From positions 124,001 to 188,000 of the forward strand of contig JASNZV010000010.1 in the NCBI GenBank assembly GCA_048499455.1: a DNA stretch of 64,000 nt, in the 5' to 3' direction. Shown piece by piece: positions 34,768 to 43,716 of this stretch. The notes below the pieces were generated by a model. The model was not told where the DNA came from. It searched no databases and saw only the letters and a program-made list of their open reading frames with translations. Origin of the DNA: CFX5 sp023384495. Its GTDB lineage: Bacteria; Chloroflexota; Anaerolineae; Caldilineales; Caldilineaceae. Within the stretch, counting starts at the first letter, position 1; every line of letters starts with the position of its first letter. The position numbers and the translations under genes were made by a program.

Positions 34768-34847
34768 CGGGTGACAGTCAAGTCGGGTGACAGTCAAGCC
34801 GGGTGACAGTCAAGCCGGGTGACAGTCAAGTGACTGCCACCCGGCTT
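34768..34847. repeat. Four tandem 16-bp units CGGGTGACAGTCAAGY plus inverted unit
   Basis: Units start at 34768, 34784, 34800 and 34816. The next 16 bp are roughly their reverse complement (GACTGCCACCCGGCTT), so the array ends in a hairpin. It shares the GTGACAGTCA core with the repeats at 16250 and 50850. It lies in the spacer between divergent truD and the 2-hydroxyacid dehydrogenase gene. Confidence 0.8.
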
Positions 34848-35046
34848 CGTAACAAAGTCGCCTCAGCAACGGGAGCCCGCTAGGCGCCGTGGTTATGGGC
34901 TTTTCCAGCTGCGGCGGCATAGTGGTAGGATCATAGCGGCGCGAAGACATTTTGCGCCGATCCGAATGATTCTGCAACCAACCGTGATATGGATGGGTCC
35001 GTAACACACGGTCCAACCGTTGCACAACCACACCAGGAGAAACAGA

Positions 35047-36045
35047 ATGAAGCCATGGAAGGTGCTGATCACCGATTATGCCTGGCCCACCCTTGCCGTA
35101 GAAGCGGGGGTATTCGAGCCGTATGGCGCCGAGCTGATCGTGGCGCAAACGGGCGATGAACCGGAGCTTATCGAGCTTGCGCGTGAAGCAGACGCCATTT
35201 TGACCTGTTGGAAACGCGTGACGCCAGCCGTCTTGGCCGCGGCGCCACGATGCCGAATGGTCAGTCGCTATGGGATCGGGCTGGACAACATTGCGGTTGA
35301 TGTGGCGACACAACTGGGCATTGCAGTGACCAATGTGCCCAATTTCTGTCGTGATGAAGTCTCTGACCATGTGATGGCGCTGATCCTCGCTTGGGCCCGG
35401 CGCATCGTGACCTTTAGCAACGCCACACGCCGCGGCGTCTGGGATTTGGGCATGGGCGGCGCAATCCCCCGTCTGCGCGGCCAAACGCTGGGGCTGATCG
35501 GCTATGGCAACCTTGCCCGGGCCGTGGCCCACAAAGCCCACGCCTTTGGCATGAAGATCATAGCCTGTACGCCACGGCTCACAGCCGATGAGGTGGGGTC
35601 GATTGGTGTGGCCACCACCGATCTCCATCGCTTACTACACGAATCAGACTATGTTTCATTGCATGTGCCACTGACAACGGAAACACGGGGATTGATCAAC
35701 GCCGAACGGTTGCGCCAGATGAAACCATCCGCGCTATTGATCAACACGGCCCGCGGCGCCGTGATCGATGAGGAAGCCCTCGTCGTTTCGCTACGCGAAG
35801 GGTGGATCGCAGGGGCCGCGCTGGACGTGCTCGAAGAGGAGCCGCCTCCCCCAGGCCATCCCCTGACGCAACTAGAGAATGTGATCCTTACCCCCCATGC
35901 TGCATTTTACTCAATGGCCGCAATCGACGAGTTGGCGCGCACAGCCGCCACCCAGGTGGTGCAGGGGTTGCGCGGTGGCCGCCCCGACAACCTGGTTAAT
36001 CCCGCAGTGCTGGCCATGCCACACTCTCGCCTTGCGCTTGGATAA
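35047..36045 (+). CDS. D-isomer-specific 2-hydroxyacid dehydrogenase (CtBP/PGDH-like)
   Basis: 332 residues from ATG 35047, 7 nt after AGGAG. The catalytic domain is split around a Rossmann domain with GLIGYGNLARAVAHKA. Active-site Arg lies in NTARGAVIDEEAL, Glu in DVLEEEPPP and His in LTPHAAFYS. It reduces or oxidises a 2-keto/2-hydroxy acid with NAD(H); the substrate is unknown. The C-terminal binding-protein/phosphoglycerate dehydrogenase branch fits best. A VOC gene follows after a 287-bp spacer that shows nothing recognisable. Confidence 0.92.
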   Translation: MKPWKVLITDYAWPTLAVEAGVFEPYGAELIVAQTGDEPELIELAREADAILTCWKRVTPAVLAAAPRCRMVSRYGIGLDNIAVDVATQLGIAVTNVPNFCRDEVSDHVMALILAWARRIVTFSNATRRGVWDLGMGGAIPRLRGQTLGLIGYGNLARAVAHKAHAFGMKIIACTPRLTADEVGSIGVATTDLHRLLHESDYVSLHVPLTTETRGLINAERLRQMKPSALLINTARGAVIDEEALVVSLREGWIAGAALDVLEEEPPPPGHPLTQLENVILTPHAAFYSMAAIDELARTAATQVVQGLRGGRPDNLVNPAVLAMPHSRLALG

Positions 36046-36332
36046 GCGATCTCACGCTGCTATGGGGTGGAAAGCCGGTTTTTTCTATGCGAAACGACAT
36101 GAGTTCTATGCGAAACACATGAGTTTTCCGATTTTGCTTGTATTTTTCCCACAGTTATGGTACTTTCAAAGTCAAGAACTGTGTCCGAGCGCCACCGGTT
36201 ACTTGCTGGTCCATGGGCAATCAACCGGTGTTCGACCCGTACAACGGTGTGCGCATAGCCATTTCCCATCACTGCCGGGGGCCAGCGCAGGCCATTCAGT
36301 GCAAACCGAGGAAGATATTGGAGGATTTTCGA

Positions 36333-36716
36333 ATGAAGTTAGAGCATGTCGCCATCAATGTGCCCGATCCCGCCGGTCAGGCAGCATGGTTTGTTGAACA
36401 CCTGGGTATGCGAATCATCGTGGCGAGCAGCAGCCCACCCTTTATGCACTTTGTGGCCGATGAGGCTGGCGCCATGGTCGAACTCTACAACAATCCGGCC
36501 GCGCCCATGCCCGACTATGCGAATATCGACCCGTTCAACCTCCACTTTGCCTTTGCTTCCAGCAACATCGAGGAAGATCGCAATCGCATGTTGGCCGCTG
36601 GGGCAACCGCCGCAGGTGAGATTACAACCAACGCCACCGGCGATAAGCTCTGCTTCTTGCGCACGCCATGGCATGTTCCCTTTCAGTTCGTCCAGCGCCA
36701 AAAGCCGTTGCTCTAA
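36333..36716 (+). CDS. VOC (glyoxalase/bleomycin-resistance fold) protein
   Basis: 127 residues from ATG 36333, with GGAGG 9 nt upstream. Two beta-alpha-beta-beta-beta modules: LEHVAINVPDPAGQAAWFVEHLGMRI and NLHFAFASSNIEEDRNRM...LCFLRTPWHVPFQFVQR. His4 and Glu of AMVELYN may be metal ligands. VOC proteins cover lyases, dioxygenases and binding proteins, so the reaction is not assigned. Possibly co-functional with the preceding dehydrogenase. Confidence 0.88.
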   Translation: MKLEHVAINVPDPAGQAAWFVEHLGMRIIVASSSPPFMHFVADEAGAMVELYNNPAAPMPDYANIDPFNLHFAFASSNIEEDRNRMLAAGATAAGEITTNATGDKLCFLRTPWHVPFQFVQRQKPLL

Positions 36717-37056
36717 CGCTGCATTTCTGGGCGCGACTTTTTGCCAAAAAGTTTGTCATCAACAATAGCTACACCTGAAGACAAACAGAATGACTATGCG
36801 ACGGCGATCAACCTAGTACGAGAGCTCGCTAGCCTTATTGATATTCGTGGGTTGCTACATTGTGTTTCACCTGGTGTTTCACCTGTCTGGGGGTTGGGCT
36901 GCGCAGCCAGCACTGGCCATTTGCAGCCTTCTCTACGACAGTTATCTGATCAGATTCATAGATTGTCTTGTTTGTTGGCCCAACAACCGTATCCTGTCTG
37001 CGAAGTGTTTCGTTCATCAATCCCATGCGCTATGTTGTGCATGAAAGGAGTAGATC
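36717..37056. other. 340-bp spacer, nothing recognisable
   Basis: It is AT-richer than its surroundings. Two adjacent GTGTTTCACCTG copies occur at about 36860-36885. No protein-like frame, tRNA or clear terminator was seen. It probably carries the promoter of the LysM gene (GAAAGGAG lies just before its ATG). Confidence 0.5.
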
Positions 37057-37773
37057 ATGTTGCGTAATCGTCTCGTTGGTGGTCGTGGGCGGCGCATCGG
37101 CCTGATGCTGGTGCTCGTCCTAACCATTATTTTGGCGGCGCTGCCAGCCGCGGCCATGGCGGCCCCAGCTCACAGCGGCAATATCCATGTGGTGCGCCCA
37201 GGTGAGTCGCTTGGGTACATTGCACGCTACTACGGCGTGACGGCTTCGGTCTTGGCCCATTACAATGGGATTTCCAACCCCAACCGCATCTATGTAGGGC
37301 AGCATCTGCGCATCCCGCCTGCCGGTGTAGGCCACAAGCCCTACCCAGGCCACCCGCCGGTTGGCTGCGCCCAATACCATCATGTGCGTAAGGGCGACAC
37401 GCTTTCACACATTGCCCGCTGGTATGGCGTCCAGCTTCATGCTCTGGCGCAGCTGAATAACATCAGCAACCCCAGCCACATCTATGTCGGCCAGAAGATC
37501 TGCATCCCCAGCGGCTTCAAGGGTGTCAGCCACGGCTATCACAAGCCCGCGCCGCCAGTTTACCACCCGCCGCAGTACGGCTGTGGCGTCTGCGGTGGCT
37601 ACCACAAACCCGACTATGGTCACAAGCCAGGCTATGGCCATTACGTGGTGCAAAAGGGCGACAGCCTGAGCAAGATCGCACGCTGGTATGGGGTCAGTGT
37701 TCACCACCTGATGCGCGTCAACGGCATCGCCAACGCGAATAAGATCTATGTCGGGCAGGTGATCCGCATCTGA
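37057..37773 (+). CDS. Secreted triple-LysM protein
   Basis: 238 residues. The signal peptide (LMLVLVLTIILAALPAAAMA, cleaved near 35) is followed by three LysM domains: about 43-87 (HVVRPGESLGYIARYYG), 109-152 (HHVRKGDTLSHIARWYG) and 196-238 (YVVQKGDSLSKIARWYG). The linkers are rich in His, Tyr, Gly, Pro and Lys (GYHKPAPPVYHPP). LysM binds peptidoglycan or chitin-like glycans. There is no catalytic domain, so it is a wall-binding or structural protein. GAAAGGAG precedes the ATG. Confidence 0.92.
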   Translation: MLRNRLVGGRGRRIGLMLVLVLTIILAALPAAAMAAPAHSGNIHVVRPGESLGYIARYYGVTASVLAHYNGISNPNRIYVGQHLRIPPAGVGHKPYPGHPPVGCAQYHHVRKGDTLSHIARWYGVQLHALAQLNNISNPSHIYVGQKICIPSGFKGVSHGYHKPAPPVYHPPQYGCGVCGGYHKPDYGHKPGYGHYVVQKGDSLSKIARWYGVSVHHLMRVNGIANANKIYVGQVIRI

Positions 37774-37920
37774 GCGTTGGACTGAGCCTGGTGACAGGGT
37801 GAAGCCGACCGGCTCGCCCTATCATCGGGGGAGGTTTCTTATCATCCTTTGCCGGCATCATGCGTCGCCCGGCGACGGGTCACCGCCGATACACGCATGT
37901 TGTCCACGCTGCACAGCGCG

Positions 37921-37952
37921 GCGACACTTCGGATTTCGATCCGAAGTGTCGC
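37921..37952. terminator. Bidirectional terminator with TTCG tetraloop
   Basis: A perfect 14-bp stem GCGACACTTCGGAT / ATCCGAAGTGTCGC closes a TTCG loop, between the convergent LysM and PhyH genes. The plus side is followed by TGTGTTTATC. It probably serves both genes. Confidence 0.8.
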
Positions 37953-38010
37953 TGTGTTTATCGAAGGGGCGCCCTGTTCGTTGCCGGCGCTGAACCGGGT
38001 TGCGCCTCAC

Positions 38011-38880
38011 TCACGCGGCCAGCAGCCGGTTATTGGGCATGTTTTCTAGCCGGGTGAGCCAGTAGTGGACGTCAAAGTTGTCGTCGCCCGTGAGAAACCG
38101 CCACAGCTTGACCCGATTGACAATCTCAAGCCGGCCACCCGCGTCCTCAAACCACGGCTCCTGACGCGAGAGGATGGTCTGAATGTCTTCCACCGCATTG
38201 GTCTCGCGCGTGAAAATGGGCTTGTGCTTGGCGTAGTCTTGCGGCAGATCATCGGTATTCCACAAGCGCAATTGACGCACGCGCGGGTTAAGCCGAATCT
38301 TGTACATGTAGCGCACCCGGTCGGTTTTGTTCTGGCGGCCACAATGCCAGATGCCGTGATGCAACGCCAACAGCGAGCCCGCCTTGCAGACCATGGGAAT
38401 CTGCCCCACAAAGTTCTGGTAGCGGGCAATGTCCATTTCGTTGATACGGCGAAAATGGCTGCCGGGCACGACCAGTGTTCCCCCCATCTCCAGCGGCACA
38501 TCATGCGGGAAATACATGAGTTGGATGTCAAAGTGCATGCGCGTGTCGATGATCGAGTCGCCGTGCAAGCCTTGGGCGGCATCCTGATTTGGCTGCCGCA
38601 CATGCACAGCATGATGGTCGAAAAGGGGGTCTGGCCCAACCAGGCTCTGGATGATGCCCTGCACTTCGGGGCGGCGCAGCATGGCGCCAATCGCAGAAGG
38701 TGGCGGGTAGCACTGCGAAAGCGGGGTGCCAGCCGGCGCGGCCTTGATGCTGCCGGCGTCGATTTCCGCCATCACCGCTTCGTTGACTTCGTTGGGAATT
38801 AACTCGTCAAAACGCAAAAATCCGCGGGCAACAAAGCTCGCCATCTGCTTGGAATCGAGCAGGTATTGTTTGTCCACCAT
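38011..38880 (-). CDS. Phytanoyl-CoA dioxygenase (PhyH) family protein
   Basis: 289 residues. The 2-His-1-Asp iron triad is visible as LHGDSIID (His and Asp) and LHHGIWHCGRQNKTDRVR, where the distal His precedes the Arg that binds 2-oxoglutarate. MGGTLVVPGSHF is the typical PhyH loop. Fe(II)/2-oxoglutarate oxygenases of this type hydroxylate small molecules; the substrate is unknown. It is the last gene of the minus-strand cluster DapA-like, OYE-like, 91-aa protein, PhyH, 14 bp after the 91-aa gene. Confidence 0.9.
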   Translation of the reverse strand: MVDKQYLLDSKQMASFVARGFLRFDELIPNEVNEAVMAEIDAGSIKAAPAGTPLSQCYPPPSAIGAMLRRPEVQGIIQSLVGPDPLFDHHAVHVRQPNQDAAQGLHGDSIIDTRMHFDIQLMYFPHDVPLEMGGTLVVPGSHFRRINEMDIARYQNFVGQIPMVCKAGSLLALHHGIWHCGRQNKTDRVRYMYKIRLNPRVRQLRLWNTDDLPQDYAKHKPIFTRETNAVEDIQTILSRQEPWFEDAGGRLEIVNRVKLWRFLTGDDNFDVHYWLTRLENMPNNRLLAA

Positions 38881-38894
38881 CGAACGCTCCTCTG

Positions 38895-39170
38895 TCAGAT
38901 TTCCTTCAATTTTTCAAAGACGAACTCATACATCTGAAACGATGTCGTGTATTCCATCCCCGGATAGGGGGGGATCAGCTGCGGAAACTGGATCACCCGC
39001 CAGCCATCGCGTAGCGCATCCAGCCCCGTGGCATAGGGCGGCTGTTCACTGTCGCCAGTGGTGTGATGCTCGCGGCCCGTGCCATCGTACATCGACCACC
39101 CCTTGACTCGGCTGTCCAGCGCCGAGTTGGCAAGATAAAGCACCAAGACTTGCTGACGAACGTTTGCCAT
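38895..39170 (-). CDS. Conserved-looking 91-aa protein of unknown function
   Basis: No domain recognised. It begins ANVRQQVLVLYLANSALDSR and ends YTTSFQMYEFVFEKLKEI, with a mixed alpha/beta look, no signal peptide and no cysteines. It sits 14 bp before the PhyH gene and about 87 bp after the OYE-like gene on the same strand, so a shared transcript is likely. It might be a small partner or stabilising subunit of the oxygenase; that is a guess from position only. Confidence 0.7.
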   Translation of the reverse strand: MANVRQQVLVLYLANSALDSRVKGWSMYDGTGREHHTTGDSEQPPYATGLDALRDGWRVIQFPQLIPPYPGMEYTTSFQMYEFVFEKLKEI

Positions 39171-39257
39171 GCTTACTCCGTTACGGCTTGGGCCGGCGTT
39201 GCGGTCTACAGCGCCAGCGGTTGAAATGGAGATACAATTGACCAGATTGACGGGGCG

Positions 39258-40682
39258 TTACTCGCCTTTGATAGCTTGCAGTTGCGCAAATTCGGACCGC
39301 TGCTTGTAAAAGTCATCCAACGGATAGCAACCAGAAACAAGACCATTGCGCGGCGCGGTGGTGCAGTCGCTAAAGGTACGGCAGATGCGCTTGCGCTGAA
39401 TCCGCTTGCCCGCCAGCACGTCTGCACAGATGTCGGGGTATGAAAGCACCATGCGCCCAATGCCCACAACGTCGGTCTGCCCAGTGCGCACTGCGGCCTG
39501 GGCCACATTGGGGAACCAATCCTGTAAATAGGAGTATCCGCTGCCGACATAGACGAGGTGCGGACGTTGACGCTTGAGTTCGGCCACCGCAGCGATCTGG
39601 CGAGCGACGCCCACCAGCGGGTCTTCAGGCGGTTGATAGCCGTCCGACGGCGGGAAAAAAGCCGGTCGCTGGATGTGTGGGTTGTAATACGGGCTGCCGG
39701 CGGTGATGCAGACGAGTTTGATCCCCAGAGTCGCCAACAAGTCTAAGAAGGCCAATGGCTCTGCCAGGTCGATGGCGACGCCGGTGGGATCGCCGCCAAA
39801 GGCGTATGAATAGGCGCCCGGATAGGGCGCAGGCTCACCGCGCCGCCCGTCTCCGGGCTGAAAGGGAATGAAGTCAAAGGCGCTGAGCCGCACCGCGACC
39901 CCCAGGCCCGGCGCTTCGGCGCGAATGCCGGCCACAACCTCGCGCAAAAAGCGCGTCCGATTCTCGAAGCTGCCGCCATAGCGCCCAGGTCGATCCACTG
40001 CACTGAGAAATTCATGCCCCAAATAGCCGTGGCAATGCTTGACATCGACAAAAGCAAAACCGGCTTGCTGCGCCAGTTTGGCCGCCGCAACAAACTGGCT
40101 GATCAACTGGTCGATCGCGTCGTCGCTCAACAAGGGCCCGTCGCCAGGGACGCCGAACTTGCGGTCCAGGATCGGGTGGTGATAGAGAATCAGCGGCTCC
40201 ATCTGCTTGCCATGAGGGCGGGCAAAGCGCCCCGAATGGGTCAGTTGGAGACCGACCAGCAGGTCATCGCTGCCGCCGTGGCGCGCCGTGTGCGTCTCGA
40301 CCAGCAGCGTGCGCAGGTCGGCCAGATCACCCACCGTTGCGGGCAGAATCATGAGTTGGTTGGGATTGGCCCGCCCATCGGGGCGGATAGCCACGGCCTC
40401 GCAGCCCCAGATCAACTTGGCGCCGCTTTCGCCAAACCGCCGCCAACGCCGCCGCACCAGTTCGGTGGGCCGCCCGTCGGTGGCGCCGTCCCACCCTTCC
40501 ATGGGCAGCACGGCAAAGCGGTTGCCGACGCGCACGCCATCGACCTCAAACGGTTGCGCCAGCGGCGAATCAGGCCCGCCCTGCACGGTTTCATCAAAGG
40601 GCAGGCTGGCCCCCTGTTCGGCCACATAGCGCAAAAAATCGCTCGCCGTCTTCAATGCGGCCACGCGGCGGAAATCGGCCAT
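39258..40682 (-). CDS. NADH:flavin oxidoreductase (old yellow enzyme-like)
   Basis: 474 residues, a single TIM barrel without the FeS/FAD extension of 2,4-dienoyl-CoA reductases. OYE family motifs: NRFAVLPMEGWDG, LQLTHSGRFARPHGK, AGFAFVDVKHCHGYLGHEFLS and GRYGGSFENRTRFL, which bind FMN and the phenolic ligand. The C-terminal part has DVVGIGRMVLSYPD and four late cysteines. It likely reduces an activated alkene or related carbonyl. The start ATG overlaps the stop of the DapA-like gene (TAATG), so the two are translationally coupled. Confidence 0.9.
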   Translation of the reverse strand: MADFRRVAALKTASDFLRYVAEQGASLPFDETVQGGPDSPLAQPFEVDGVRVGNRFAVLPMEGWDGATDGRPTELVRRRWRRFGESGAKLIWGCEAVAIRPDGRANPNQLMILPATVGDLADLRTLLVETHTARHGGSDDLLVGLQLTHSGRFARPHGKQMEPLILYHHPILDRKFGVPGDGPLLSDDAIDQLISQFVAAAKLAQQAGFAFVDVKHCHGYLGHEFLSAVDRPGRYGGSFENRTRFLREVVAGIRAEAPGLGVAVRLSAFDFIPFQPGDGRRGEPAPYPGAYSYAFGGDPTGVAIDLAEPLAFLDLLATLGIKLVCITAGSPYYNPHIQRPAFFPPSDGYQPPEDPLVGVARQIAAVAELKRQRPHLVYVGSGYSYLQDWFPNVAQAAVRTGQTDVVGIGRMVLSYPDICADVLAGKRIQRKRICRTFSDCTTAPRNGLVSGCYPLDDFYKQRSEFAQLQAIKGE

Positions 40683-41659
40683 TACAGCACCCCCAGCCGC
40701 TCGGCCATGTCGCGCAGGATAGGGATGTCGCTCTCGGGCCGGCGCATGCCTTGCGGGTGGGGCGCATCCGACTCGATCCAGCCGCGCAATTTGAGGAACT
40801 GGGCCGCCGTGTGCTTGTAGGCCGGCACCGGCGGGCGGAAGGCAAAGTGCCCCAGATATTGGAGCATATCGTTGAGTTCATAGAAGGCCGGGTCGCCGGC
40901 AGCCCAAAGCGCATCGCGGCGGGCAAAGAGGTCAGGCGCAAAGGTGCTGATGCCCAATAGATAATCACTGCCATACATCACCATGTCGATGGCGAGGTCA
41001 TTGCCCGTATAGAGCTTGAAATCGGGGCGCACGCGGTCGCGTACCAGCAGCCGCTCCCACTCCTGTTGGCGGCTCAGCGACGAGTGCTTGGCCCCTACAC
41101 ACTGTTGGATCGACAGCAGCCCCTCAAAGGTCTCCAGCTCATAGATTTTGCCAAAGGGGACAAACATCTCGCCCAGTTCAAAAGCAAGAAATTCTGGGCA
41201 GTCTGCCGCCAGCTCGTTGTAAGCATCGACGATCTGCTCGCCGGCCATGCTCGTCAGCCCATAAGAAGGGAAGATGATGGGCGTTCCCCCATAGCGCTGG
41301 ATCAGTTCGATCTGCCGGCGGTAGGCGGCAGGGTTCCACCGATCGCCGGGCCTGTCGGTGACAAAGGCGCCGCCCACAAAGGGCTTGCCCTCGAGCGTCT
41401 CCTGGGTGAGCGCCAGCACCTCGCGCCGCGTCTCTTCATCGATGAGGTTGGCGTAGCCCGTGTCCATGTTGACCGCAGGGGTCAGACCGGCCTCGGCCGT
41501 GCGCGCCACGTGTGTGCAATAGCCGTCCCAATCGACGCGGCCGTCGTCATGAAACGGCAGCAGCGTGGCCGAGATGCCCGTGATCTTGCGGCGCGGGCGG
41601 ACCATGTTCAGTGGGTCGATGGCCAGGCTCTGTGCGCCGGCCCCTGTCGGTGTGGTCAT
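40682..41659 (-). CDS. Dihydrodipicolinate synthase family aldolase/lyase
   Basis: 325 residues from ATG 41659, preceded by GAGAGGAAAAGAG. The start ISATLLPFHDDGRVDWDGYCTHV and the segment NMDTGYANLIDEETRREVL follow the DapA fold. The Schiff-base Lys is probably in VGAKHSSLS. The family includes aldolases and dehydratases for keto-sugar acids and amino acid precursors. Since it heads a cluster with OYE-like and PhyH genes, a catabolic aldolase role is more likely than lysine synthesis. Confidence 0.85.
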   Translation of the reverse strand: MTTPTGAGAQSLAIDPLNMVRPRRKITGISATLLPFHDDGRVDWDGYCTHVARTAEAGLTPAVNMDTGYANLIDEETRREVLALTQETLEGKPFVGGAFVTDRPGDRWNPAAYRRQIELIQRYGGTPIIFPSYGLTSMAGEQIVDAYNELAADCPEFLAFELGEMFVPFGKIYELETFEGLLSIQQCVGAKHSSLSRQQEWERLLVRDRVRPDFKLYTGNDLAIDMVMYGSDYLLGISTFAPDLFARRDALWAAGDPAFYELNDMLQYLGHFAFRPPVPAYKHTAAQFLKLRGWIESDAPHPQGMRRPESDIPILRDMAERLGVL

Positions 41660-42099
41660 CTCTTTTCCTCTCGTCTCTGCTATGTGAAGCCGGGCATCTC
41701 TCTGGGTGGGCGATGGGTGCGGCAATCAGCCCGTGGCGGCGTCGCCTGCCGCGACGGGAGGTTGCAGTCAACAATAATGGGATGGATCGGCGAGTCTGCG
41801 GTGGCGTCGAAAACCAGCATCCATGCTGAACTCTGTTTGAAAACCGGAGTTACTCGAAGGGGTAAACATCTTCGCAAAGCCCGGTTCTCAAAACAACCGC
41901 AGTAGTAAAGACAGATGCTCGCTCGGAATCGGCTGGTTTTCAGACAGAGCCCGGCATAGAGTATAGTGCTCGCATCGATTGGTTGTCAAACTCGATGGAT
42001 GAATTGCATACATCCATCGACGAACATTGTGCGTCAAGCATCGGTGAAAGACCACCGCAAGCCAAAGCGCAACAACTCGATTTGCCAAGCGAGAATCTG
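41660..42099. other. 440-bp divergent spacer
   Basis: It separates the DapA-like gene (minus) from the NicO gene (plus). It holds a 10-bp perfect stem TCGATGGATG / CATCCATCGA at about 41991-42020 that could be an operator or leader hairpin for the metal transporter. No metal-sensing riboswitch motif was recognised. Confidence 0.4.
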
Positions 42100-43671
42100 A
42101 TGACAACGTTGAGAACGTTTCCCAATGCACCCATTCGGCGCGGGGCGCGCAATCTGCTGGCGGCCTTGTTGGCGCTTGCGGCGCTGCTTGGCGCCCACAC
42201 CGCGCTGTGGGCCCACCCGATGGGCAACTTCACGGTCAACCGCTATGCCCGGCTTGAGGTAGATGACCGGCAGGTCTGGCTCTTCTACGTCATCGACATG
42301 GCCGAGATCCCCACCCAACAGGAGATTGCGGTTATCGACCACGACCGCGATGGGCAGATGAGCAGCGCCGAGATCGCCGACTATCTGGCCGACATGACGC
42401 AAATGGTGGCGGCCAACGCCCATCTCTTTCTCAATAGCCAGCATGTCACCTGGCGCGTCGCAAAGAGCGACGTCGTATTCCCGCCGGGCCAGGCAGACCT
42501 GCCCACTATGCGCTTGGAGGCGCGCTTTGTGGCCGACTTGCCGCCGGGGGCGAAGACATGGGATGCCGAATTCCTCGACGACAACTATGCGGACCGCCTC
42601 GGCTGGCATGAGGTGATCGTGCGGGCGCTGCCTGGGGCTGCCATCCGCGACTCCAGCGCGCCCGTGGATGACATCAGCAATGCGCTGCGCGACTACCCCG
42701 ACGGGTTGTTGCTTGCCCCCCCGCAGGTGAACCGCGCCACCTTCCAGGCCCAGGTGGCCCCGGGCGCAACCGGCGATGCGCCGCGGGAGCAGACCGCCCC
42801 AGCCGCAGCGGGCCAGCCCAATCGCGCCCTGACGGACATGGGGGATGCCGCCGACCGCTTCGCCAGGCTGATCGCCAGCGAGGCGTTGGGGCCGGGCGCA
42901 TGGCTTTTGGTGTTGGCCGCCGCCTTTGGTTGGGGGGCGGTGCATGCGCTCTCGCCCGGCCACGGCAAGACCATCGTGGGGGCGTATCTGGTCGGGTCGC
43001 GCGGCACGGCGCGCCATGCGCTCTTGCTCGGCGTCACCACAACCGTAACACACACCGCCGGCGTCTTTGCGCTGGGCTTTGTCACCCTCTTTCTCTCTCG
43101 ATACATCTTGCCCGAAACGCTCTACCCGTGGCTGGGGTTGGCGTCGGGTTTGCTCGTGGTGGCGATTGGCCTCTCGTTGGCGTGGGGGCGGGTTGGGGCC
43201 TTGTTGGGCTTTCGCGCCAGCGGCCACGACCATCCGCATGCGCACCACCACGAACACGACCATGCGGATGATCACGGTTGGCCCCACGAACACAGCCACG
43301 AACACGAGCACGGGCATGGGCACACGCACGCCCCGCCCAGCCAGGTTACCTGGCGTGGATTGTTGCTGCTGGGCGTATCGGGGGGACTGATCCCCTGCCC
43401 GTCGGCGCTCGTGCTCATGCTCGGCGCGATCGCGCTGGATCGGGTAGCGCTCGGATTGGTGCTGATTCTGCTCTTCAGCCTGGGCCTCGCCAGCGTGTTA
43501 ACCGCGATTGGGCTGGCGCTGGTCTATGCCGGGCGGCTCTTCGACCACATCCCCGAAGGCGGGCGGCTGCTACGGGTGATGCCGGTGGCAAGCGCGCTGG
43601 TGATCACCGTGATCGGGGTGGGCATCGCCTGGCAAGCGCTGTTGCAAACCGGTGTGCTGGGCGTGGGGTGA
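42100..43671 (+). CDS. NicO-family Ni/Co transporter with exported N-domain and His-rich loop
   Basis: 523 residues from ATG 42100 (GCGAGAA upstream). The N-terminal signal or helix (AALLALAALLGAHTALWAHP) is followed by an external domain of about 200 residues starting HPMGNFTVNRYARLEV, with an EF-hand-like loop DHDRDGQMSSAEI. The NicO permease follows, with HALSPGHGKTIVGAYLVGSRG and about six helices. It is interrupted by a cytoplasmic His/Asp/Glu-rich stretch (HDHPHAHHHEHDHADDH) and has SGGLIPCPSALVLML. It probably moves nickel or cobalt; direction (uptake or RcnA-like efflux) is not readable. Confidence 0.9.
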   Translation: MTTLRTFPNAPIRRGARNLLAALLALAALLGAHTALWAHPMGNFTVNRYARLEVDDRQVWLFYVIDMAEIPTQQEIAVIDHDRDGQMSSAEIADYLADMTQMVAANAHLFLNSQHVTWRVAKSDVVFPPGQADLPTMRLEARFVADLPPGAKTWDAEFLDDNYADRLGWHEVIVRALPGAAIRDSSAPVDDISNALRDYPDGLLLAPPQVNRATFQAQVAPGATGDAPREQTAPAAAGQPNRALTDMGDAADRFARLIASEALGPGAWLLVLAAAFGWGAVHALSPGHGKTIVGAYLVGSRGTARHALLLGVTTTVTHTAGVFALGFVTLFLSRYILPETLYPWLGLASGLLVVAIGLSLAWGRVGALLGFRASGHDHPHAHHHEHDHADDHGWPHEHSHEHEHGHGHTHAPPSQVTWRGLLLLGVSGGLIPCPSALVLMLGAIALDRVALGLVLILLFSLGLASVLTAIGLALVYAGRLFDHIPEGGRLLRVMPVASALVITVIGVGIAWQALLQTGVLGVG

Positions 43672-43687
43672 ATCGCCCCATCTTGAA

Positions 43688-43716
43688 TTGACAAATACGC
43701 GGTTACGATCTACGCT
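43688..43716 (+). promoter_or_regulatory. Candidate sigma-70 promoter before the SulP gene
   Basis: TTGACA (43688-43693), 17 bp, then TACGCT (43711-43716). The -35 box is perfect, the -10 box weak. The remaining spacer to the SulP start (43969) shows nothing else. Confidence 0.4.

Noticed and set aside
34768..34847. Possible CRISPR array from the 16-bp tandem units
   Set aside because: The units are directly adjacent with no unique spacers between them, and the last one is inverted. This is a simple tandem repeat.
41660..42099. Possible cobalamin or NiCo riboswitch before the NicO gene
   Set aside because: The conserved B12-box and NiCo core sequences were not found. Only a 10-bp simple hairpin is present.
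42034..43329. Minus-strand open frame opposite the NicO gene
   Set aside because: Composition (Arg, Gly, His) mirrors codon bias on the other strand. The plus-strand protein has clear NicO motifs.
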